Source of the DNA: an uncultured Clostridia bacterium
GTDB taxonomy: Bacteria; Bacillota; Clostridia; Oscillospirales; Ruminococcaceae
Assembly (NCBI GenBank): GCA_945931735.1
Contig: CAMEPN010000029.1
Coordinates: forward strand, 1-10,159
Direction: 5' to 3'
Length of the DNA stretch: 10,159 nucleotides
Position 1 is the stretch's first letter. Every line of letters starts with the position of its first letter. The translations under genes and the position numbers were made by a program. The notes under the pieces are model-generated. The model saw nothing but the letters and a program-made list of their open reading frames with translations, did no database searches and was not told the DNA's origin. Positions 5,493-10,159 of the stretch are shown here, piece after piece.

Positions 5493-6857
5493 ATGAAAAA
5501 GATGGAACAGCTCAAATCCACGGACAGATTAAGGCATATGTGCGAGGATTTCACAAGAAACACCGTTATCGACGCTTCGCTGTACAACAAATTCGGCGTT
5601 AAGCGCGGGCTGAGAAATTCGGACGGCTCGGGTGTTGTCGCGGGAATAACCAACGTATGCTGCGTTCACGGCTATGTCATCAGCGAGGGCGATAAGCAGC
5701 CTATCGAGGGCGAACTTATCTACCGCGGCTATAACGTGCGCGATATCGTAAAGGGCGTGCTGTCCGACAAGCGCTTCGGCTACGAAGAGGTGGCTTATCT
5801 GCTGCTTTTCGGCGAGCTTCCCTCGACCGAGGAATTGACAAGCTTCTCCCGCCTTATCGCCGAATACCGCGAGCTTCCGAGATATTTCAGCGAGGACGTT
5901 ATCATGCGCAACCCCTCGCCCAACATAATGAACAAGATGGCGCAGGCGGTGCTTACGCTTTACAGCTACGATTCCGACCCCGAGGACAAGTCCGTTGAGA
6001 GCGAGATGCTTAAGGCAATTTCGGTTATTTCTAAGCTTCCTGCCATCATGGTCGCGGCATATCAGACGATGCGCCGCTTCTACTACAACGATTCGATGGT
6101 AATGCACCAGATAATCAAGGACGAGAGCCTTGCGGAGAGCATTCTGTCCACGCTTCGCGACGACAGAGCGTACACCCCCGAGGAGGCTCGCCTGCTCGAC
6201 CTGTGCCTTATGCTCCACGCAGAGCACGGCGGCGGTAACAACTCCACCTTCACCTGCCGCACGGTATCCTCGTCGGGAACGGATGCGTATTCCGCGTATG
6301 CGGCGGCGATCGGCTCCCTCAAGGGCCCGCGTCACGGCGGCGCCAATATCAAGGTAATGGAAATGCTCGACTATGTTAAAACCGGCGTCAAGAACTGGGA
6401 CAACGACGCGGAGGTCAAGGAATTTCTCCGCAAGATACTCCGCAAGGAGGCGGGCGACCGTTCGGGTCTTATCTACGGTATGGGACACGCGGTCTACACC
6501 CTGTCCGACCCGAGAGCGGTTATACTTAAGGAAAACGCGATGAACCTCGCGAGAGGGACGGAGTTCGAGGCGGAATTCGGGCTTCTCGACAGCATCGAGC
6601 GCCTTACTCCGCAGGTATTCGCGGAGGAGCGCGGTGACATTAAGAATGTATGCGCGAACGTGGATATGTATTCGGGGCTTGTTTACAAAATGCTGAAGAT
6701 ACCCGTGGAGATGTACACGGCGCTGTTTGCCTGCGCAAGAATGGCGGGCTGGTGCGCGCACAGAATGGAAGAGATGATAAACGGCAAGCGCATTATCCGC
6801 CCTGCATATAAGGCGATAAACGTGAATAAAGAATATATACCTCTGGAAAAACGCTGA
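5493..6857 (+). CDS. gltA: Citrate synthase
   Basis: Citrate synthase condenses acetyl-CoA with oxaloacetate to give citrate, the entry step of the TCA branch completed by the aconitase and icd of this window. The 454-residue product begins after CGGAGG (5479-5484), eight bases before ATG 5493. The catalytic triad is visible: His245 in LHAEHGGGN, His281 in GPRHGGAN, and Asp391 in NVDMYSG. The citrate-binding GMGHAVY (His332) and SDPRA follow. The C-terminal MAGWCAHRMEE and the IIRPAYKAI stretch are normal for the family. Length and an N-terminal extension of about 40 residues agree with the clostridial citrate/2-methylcitrate synthase type, so some 2-methylcitrate synthase activity cannot be excluded; the acn/icd context favours citrate. 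It is driven by its own strong promoter and is followed after 29 bp by a membrane-protein gene, probably in the same transcript. Confidence 0.95.
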   Translation: MKKMEQLKSTDRLRHMCEDFTRNTVIDASLYNKFGVKRGLRNSDGSGVVAGITNVCCVHGYVISEGDKQPIEGELIYRGYNVRDIVKGVLSDKRFGYEEVAYLLLFGELPSTEELTSFSRLIAEYRELPRYFSEDVIMRNPSPNIMNKMAQAVLTLYSYDSDPEDKSVESEMLKAISVISKLPAIMVAAYQTMRRFYYNDSMVMHQIIKDESLAESILSTLRDDRAYTPEEARLLDLCLMLHAEHGGGNNSTFTCRTVSSSGTDAYSAYAAAIGSLKGPRHGGANIKVMEMLDYVKTGVKNWDNDAEVKEFLRKILRKEAGDRSGLIYGMGHAVYTLSDPRAVILKENAMNLARGTEFEAEFGLLDSIERLTPQVFAEERGDIKNVCANVDMYSGLVYKMLKIPVEMYTALFACARMAGWCAHRMEEMINGKRIIRPAYKAINVNKEYIPLEKR

Positions 6858-6886
6858 TTTTGTTTACGGAAAAGAGAGTGGGTCAG

Positions 6887-7834
6887 ATGAAAAAAAACAG
6901 CGGGATCGCCCTGTGGGTCATGGCGGGAGGAACGCTCCTTGCGCTTATAATAAGGGTTTACCAGATCATAGTCTGCACGGACATGAACACGGGCTTTCTC
7001 TATCACGACAATAATTTCTTTGAGGACTACGGTTTTTACATTATCGCCGTGCTTGCCATGGCGGGAGCGGTGGTCGGCGCTGTCCTCGACGGAAAGCGCG
7101 CGCTCGGCAGCTTTTCGCCCGCGGATGTTGTGGACGGACGCGCGGCGGTGCTCGGCTTCGCGATGCTTTTAATGGGGCTTTGCGCGGCGTACGAGGGCTA
7201 TACGGAGCTTAGCGCGATATCGCCGTCCGGCTTCCTTATCTTTGTTGATTTCGCGTTCGGCGCGGCGATGGCTGTTATCGCGTTCGTCACATTGTACAAA
7301 AAGGAATTCAGCGCGGGGCTGGGATTTTCCTACTGCGCGGCGGCGCTGTATTTCACGCTTCGCGGGGTCAATGTGTTCTTAAGCCGCATGGTGATAACCG
7401 CAGTTCCCGAGTATCTTATCGAGTGCATATGCGTTATCGGCGGCGCGGTGTTCTTCATGCTTTTCGCAAGGCTGTTCTCGGGAAACGAGCAGAAGAACAC
7501 GAAAACAGCCCTGTGCGCATGGGGCGTTCCCGTGGCGGTAATGACGCTCGGCTCGTCGCTCGCGACGATAATTTCGGGCTTTATCGCTCCCGAGGAAACT
7601 GCCTCAAGAATAACCGGCAGCAGCTACACCGCCGAGATTTTCTATCAGATGAACGGCGGCAGAAATGCGTATATGCTGGTCTACACTCCGTGGGTGAATG
7701 TTGCAATGGGATTATTCATCGTTGCGGCGCTTATCATCATGTTCCTGCCTAAAAAGCAGGAAGCGGCTGCCGCTGTCGAGGAAGTCCCCTTGGAGAGCGT
7801 CCCCGAAGAGGAGCAGGAGAAAACGGAGGAATGA
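6887..7834 (+). CDS. Unknown polytopic membrane protein with acidic C-terminal tail
   Basis: I choose ATG 6887 (315 residues), preceded by the purine-rich AAAGAGAG. A TTG at 6860 is in frame but lies three bases after the gltA stop and has no ribosome site of its own. About eight hydrophobic segments are visible, at residues 6-29, 49-67, 86-103, 115-136, 145-164, 176-197, 208-232 and 268-287. A short polar loop holds GSSYTAEIFYQMNGGRNAYM at about 244-263. The C-terminus (288-315) is a charged tail that starts PKKQEAAAAVEEVP and ends in mostly Glu/Lys residues, probably cytoplasmic. I recognise no family motif, catalytic site or transporter signature. The 29-bp gap and lack of a terminator after gltA suggest cotranscription, but nothing in the protein links it to citrate metabolism. 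Real gene: high confidence; function: unknown. Confidence 0.85.
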   Translation: MKKNSGIALWVMAGGTLLALIIRVYQIIVCTDMNTGFLYHDNNFFEDYGFYIIAVLAMAGAVVGAVLDGKRALGSFSPADVVDGRAAVLGFAMLLMGLCAAYEGYTELSAISPSGFLIFVDFAFGAAMAVIAFVTLYKKEFSAGLGFSYCAAALYFTLRGVNVFLSRMVITAVPEYLIECICVIGGAVFFMLFARLFSGNEQKNTKTALCAWGVPVAVMTLGSSLATIISGFIAPEETASRITGSSYTAEIFYQMNGGRNAYMLVYTPWVNVAMGLFIVAALIIMFLPKKQEAAAAVEEVPLESVPEEEQEKTEE

Positions 7835-7886
7835 CCCGCCCGCAGATATTTATTTTTAAAAGGGGCTTTTATTCTTTCTGATTTTA

Positions 7887-7895
7887 TGGTATAAT
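7887..7895 (+). promoter_or_regulatory. Extended -10 promoter for the lipoprotein and two-component genes
   Basis: TGGTATAAT (7887-7895) is a perfect -10 with the TGn extension. The -35 region about 17 bases upstream is only T-rich (TTTTAT near 7867-7872), which extended -10 promoters tolerate. Transcription would start near 7902, giving a leader of about 96 bases before GTG 7998. Confidence 0.7.
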
Positions 7896-7896
7896 T

Positions 7897-7966
7897 GGTT
7901 AGGAGTATGTGAAACGGTCGCGGAAACGGCTGCTTTTGCTGTGCTCCTGACCATTTTTGTTTATTT
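7897..7966 (+). terminator. Long hairpin with U-rich tail, overlapping the promoter: upstream terminator or leader attenuator
   Basis: GGTTAGGAGTAT (7897-7908) can pair along its whole length with GTGCTCCTGACC (7941-7952), 12 bp including three G-U wobbles, around a 32-base loop. ATTTTTGTTTATTT (7953-7966) follows. RNA reading through from the gltA unit would contain the complete stem, making this a possible terminator for that unit. RNA started at the -10 at 7890 would keep only about seven of the base pairs. A large loop and wobbles make the call tentative. Confidence 0.4.
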
Positions 7967-7997
7967 GTGTGAATTATTTCCCGCATGGAGGAATTTT

Positions 7998-9338
7998 GTG
8001 AAAATAAGATCGGCTTTGCTTCTTTTGCTGACAGCGCTTATGTGCGGGTGTTCGATGAACGTTTCGGTAGAAAATCTGCTCACCCCGCCGAAGCTAACGG
8101 AAGAACAGTCGGAGATATACCGCGCGCTTATAAACAGCGTCGGCTCCGATGTTAAACTGAAATATCCGAAGAGCGGTGATTTCCGCTCGGCGTTCGTGCT
8201 GTATGACATTGACGACGAGCCGGGCGACGAGGCTCTCGTTTTCTATGAAAATCAGTCGGTACAGTCGGGCGAAAGCTCGCTTCGGCTCAAGATACTTGAT
8301 ATGTCCGACGGAGAATGGACGGCGGTATACGACCTTGCCTGCGTCGGAAGCGAGGTCGAGAGCATTAGCTTCGCGAAGCTCGGCTCAACGAGCACTGTGG
8401 ACATTATCGTCCGCTATACCATGCTCAACCAGACGGAAAAATCGTTCAGCGTTCTGAATTACATAGACGGCGTGCCTGTCGAGCTTTACGCGTCCTCCTA
8501 CTCCTGCCTCGAGGTCATCGACCTGAATTCCGACGGTCAGGACGAGCTTGTTTCGGTAGTGACCGATAAGGTGAACCAGATTTCCACTGCGATGATGTTT
8601 ACCAACGGCGACGACGGCTTCAGCAAGCTGTCCGAGGCAGTCCTCGGCGGGGCTGCGGCGGATTATCTCAGCGTTACAAAGGGGCTGCTGAGCGAGGGCG
8701 TTTCCGCGCTGTTCCTTGATTATTCCAAAGGCTCGGGACAGTACGGCACCGATGTCCTTTACTGCTACGGGAACAGGCTGATTAGCCCCGACAGCATCGG
8801 CTCCGTTTCGGGAAGCAGCCTTATCTCCCGCTTCACCAACGATTACATGGCGGAAATAAGCTGCTCGGACATCGACGGCGACGGGTTCATCGAGATACCC
8901 TCGACAACTCCGCTGCCGGGCTACGAAACGCTCACCCGCCCCGAGCAGCTCTGCGCGGTGCAGTGGTACACGGTCACGGACAACAACTACACGCTGGAGT
9001 ATTACAGCTATTACAGCAGCAAATACAGGTTCGCGCTGCTTTTCCCGAACAGATGGCGCGGCGTTGTTTCTGCGGTGGTAAATTCCGCCGACAGCGAGAT
9101 AATATTCATCTCCTACGATTCGGCAGGCTCGGGTCTTGAGGTCAACTCCGCGACGGAGCTTATGCGTATCCGCGCGGTCGACAAGGACGACAAAGAGGGG
9201 CTTGCGGCGTCGAAGCATATGCGGGTCATCGGCGAGAGCGAGGACACCGTATATTGCTGCCTTGAAACATCGGGCTATAAAACAGGCAAGCTTGCGCTGA
9301 CCGAGAGCGAGCTTATGAACAGCTTTATAATTCTCTGA
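7998..9338 (+). CDS. Secreted lipoprotein with Asp-rich, calcium-loop-like motifs (VCBS/FG-GAP-like)
   Basis: The start is GTG 7998, six bases after GGAGG (7987-7991), giving 446 residues beginning MKIRSALLLLLTALMCGC. This is a lipoprotein signal peptide with Cys18 (MCGC) as the likely lipidated residue; Cys16 is a less likely alternative. An upstream in-frame start at 7941 lies inside a hairpin and lacks a ribosome site. The mature part has repeated strand-like blocks with Asp-rich loops: VLYDIDDEPGDEAL (about 67-80), EVIDLNSDGQDELV (about 172-185) and SDIDGDGFIEI (about 290-300). Such DxNxDGxDE loops are seen in FG-GAP/VCBS beta-propeller proteins and often bind calcium. The C-terminal 100 residues (YRFALLFPNRWRG onward) look like a separate domain. 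It is followed 36 bp later by the response regulator with no terminator, so all three genes are probably cotranscribed. It may sense or bind a ligand outside the cell for that system; this is inference. Confidence 0.82.
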   Translation: MKIRSALLLLLTALMCGCSMNVSVENLLTPPKLTEEQSEIYRALINSVGSDVKLKYPKSGDFRSAFVLYDIDDEPGDEALVFYENQSVQSGESSLRLKILDMSDGEWTAVYDLACVGSEVESISFAKLGSTSTVDIIVRYTMLNQTEKSFSVLNYIDGVPVELYASSYSCLEVIDLNSDGQDELVSVVTDKVNQISTAMMFTNGDDGFSKLSEAVLGGAAADYLSVTKGLLSEGVSALFLDYSKGSGQYGTDVLYCYGNRLISPDSIGSVSGSSLISRFTNDYMAEISCSDIDGDGFIEIPSTTPLPGYETLTRPEQLCAVQWYTVTDNNYTLEYYSYYSSKYRFALLFPNRWRGVVSAVVNSADSEIIFISYDSAGSGLEVNSATELMRIRAVDKDDKEGLAASKHMRVIGESEDTVYCCLETSGYKTGKLALTESELMNSFIIL

Positions 9339-9374
9339 AAAAATCTGTAAATCAACTTTGGAAGGATATGAAAA

Positions 9375-10070
9375 ATGAAAAGGATACTTGTCTGCGAAGA
9401 TGAAGAGGCTATCCGCGATTTCGTGGTGATAAATCTCAGGCGCGCGGGGTACGACGTGGTAGATGTTGCCTGCGGCGAGGACGCTGTCGAGGTTTTCAAC
9501 AGGCAGCACGGCGAGTTCGACGTTGCGCTGCTGGACATCATGATGCCCGGAATGGACGGCTTTGCGCTCTGCCGCTGGATACGAGAGCAGAGCAGCGAGA
9601 TAGGCATAATCATGCTCTCCGCGAAATCGCAGGAGATGGACAAGGTGAACTGCCTTATGATCGGCGCGGACGATTATGTCACGAAGCCTTTCTCCCCGTC
9701 GGAGCTGGTCGCGCGCGTTGACGCGATATACCGTCGCGTGAACATCAACCGCTCCCACCGCGAGGAGGCGAAAACAATCGTTTCCGGTCCGTTCACGCTG
9801 GATTATCAGAGCAGGACTGTCCGCAAGGACGGCGCGCTCATCGACCTTACGCAGGTGGAATACCATATAATGGAATATCTCCTTAAAAACCGCAACACCG
9901 CGCTTGACCGAAAGACGATACTCCACCACATTTGGGGCGAGGCGTATTACGGCGAGGACAAGGTCGTCGACGTGAACATACGCCGCCTTCGCATGAAGAT
10001 AGAGGACGATCCCTCGAACCCGAAATACATACTGACGATATGGGGCTTCGGCTATAAGTGGAATGGCTGA
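9375..10070 (+). CDS. OmpR/PhoB-family response regulator
   Basis: A 231-residue two-component transcription regulator. The receiver domain (residues 1-120) has the acidic pocket Glu8/Asp9 in VCEDEE, the phospho-acceptor Asp54 in LLDIMMPGMDG, the switch Ser82 in MLSAKS, and Lys104 in TKPFSPSEL. The C-terminal winged-helix domain (about 136-229) shows FTLDYQSRTVRKDG, LTQVEYHIMEYLLKN, the recognition helix VVDVNIRRLRMKIE, and the wing IWGFGYKW, all typical of the PhoB type. ATG 9375 is preceded by GGAAGGA (9360-9366). The gene overlaps by 8 bp the next open frame, which looks like its cognate kinase, and follows the lipoprotein gene by 36 bp. All key residues are intact. The stimulus and regulon cannot be told from sequence; cell envelope or nutrient sensing is common for this family. 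Confidence 0.95.
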   Translation: MKRILVCEDEEAIRDFVVINLRRAGYDVVDVACGEDAVEVFNRQHGEFDVALLDIMMPGMDGFALCRWIREQSSEIGIIMLSAKSQEMDKVNCLMIGADDYVTKPFSPSELVARVDAIYRRVNINRSHREEAKTIVSGPFTLDYQSRTVRKDGALIDLTQVEYHIMEYLLKNRNTALDRKTILHHIWGEAYYGEDKVVDVNIRRLRMKIEDDPSNPKYILTIWGFGYKWNG

Positions 10071-10159
10071 TATGACGATAAAAAAGGGCGCGGTGCGGAT
10101 AAAGCTCGGCGGCGCGAAGCGCTCGATCGCGGGCAGGTGGATGGTGAACACGCTAAGCG
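10063..10159 (+). CDS. Start of a probable sensor histidine kinase, cut by the window edge
   Basis: An open frame starts at ATG 10063, overlapping the response regulator stop by 8 bp, or at the in-frame ATG 10072. Neither has a strong ribosome site, as is usual for coupled genes. Thirty-two codons are visible: MADMTIKKGAVRIKLGGAKR, then SIAGRWMVNTLS at the edge. A basic N-terminus followed by RWMVNTLS resembles the stretch before the first membrane helix of clostridial sensor kinases. No catalytic domain is visible, so the call rests on position and this N-terminal flavour. Confidence 0.65.
   Translation, partial: MADMTIKKGAVRIKLGGAKRSIAGRWMVNTLS

Noticed and set aside
5529..6761. 410-codon open frame on the minus strand inside citrate synthase.
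   Set aside because: It is the antisense shadow of a gene whose catalytic residues are all in place on the plus strand. Its product has no recognisable domain.
7857..7875. Short dyad TAAAAG-GGG-CTTTTA after the membrane-protein gene as a terminator.
   Set aside because: The 6-bp A/T-rich stem with a 3-base loop is too weak to support a terminator call.
8385..10151. Very long open frame on the minus strand opposite the lipoprotein and response regulator.
   Set aside because: It lies antisense to two clearly identified genes and its product is a low-complexity Arg/Val/Ala/His-rich sequence typical of the shadow of G/C-biased third positions. No ribosome site or family motif was seen.

Overview
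The window looks like chromosomal DNA from an anaerobic, Gram-positive Clostridia-type bacterium, most likely of the Oscillospiraceae/Ruminococcaceae kind. This is an inference. It rests on strong AGGAGG-like ribosome sites, sigma-A promoters, a Rex redox repressor, a SpoIID-family protein, an OmpR-type regulator followed by a kinase start, and clostridial-style aconitase and NADP-isocitrate dehydrogenase. Coding regions favour G/C at third codon positions, and no RNA gene, transposase or CRISPR array was seen.

Region 1 (1-3249, + strand) is a compact metabolic operon: the 3' part of aconitase, a 53-codon membrane microprotein, NADP-dependent isocitrate dehydrogenase (icd) and the NADH-sensing repressor rex, closed by a strong hairpin. 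Together with the citrate synthase at 5493 these genes make the oxidative branch of the TCA cycle (oxaloacetate + acetyl-CoA to citrate, isocitrate and 2-oxoglutarate). Anaerobes use this branch mainly to supply glutamate. No 2-oxoglutarate dehydrogenase or later enzyme is present here.

Region 2 (3250-5402) separates the two metabolic units. It holds an intergenic stretch dense in inverted repeats, then a DNA-binding protein with a long run of ten-residue Gly/Ala repeats (+), two tandem terminator-like hairpins, and a convergent (-) gene for a membrane-anchored SpoIID-like protein that seems to lack the usual catalytic residues.

Region 3 (5403-7834, + strand) starts with a near-consensus promoter and encodes citrate synthase followed closely by an unknown protein with about eight membrane segments and an acidic tail.

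Region 4 (7835-10159, + strand) has its own extended -10 promoter, partly overlapping a U-tailed hairpin. It encodes a lipoprotein with Asp-rich (calcium-loop-like) motifs, an OmpR/PhoB response regulator, and the first 32 codons of an overlapping gene that is probably its sensor histidine kinase. The lipoprotein may be an accessory sensor or a target of this two-component system, but the sequence does not prove that.
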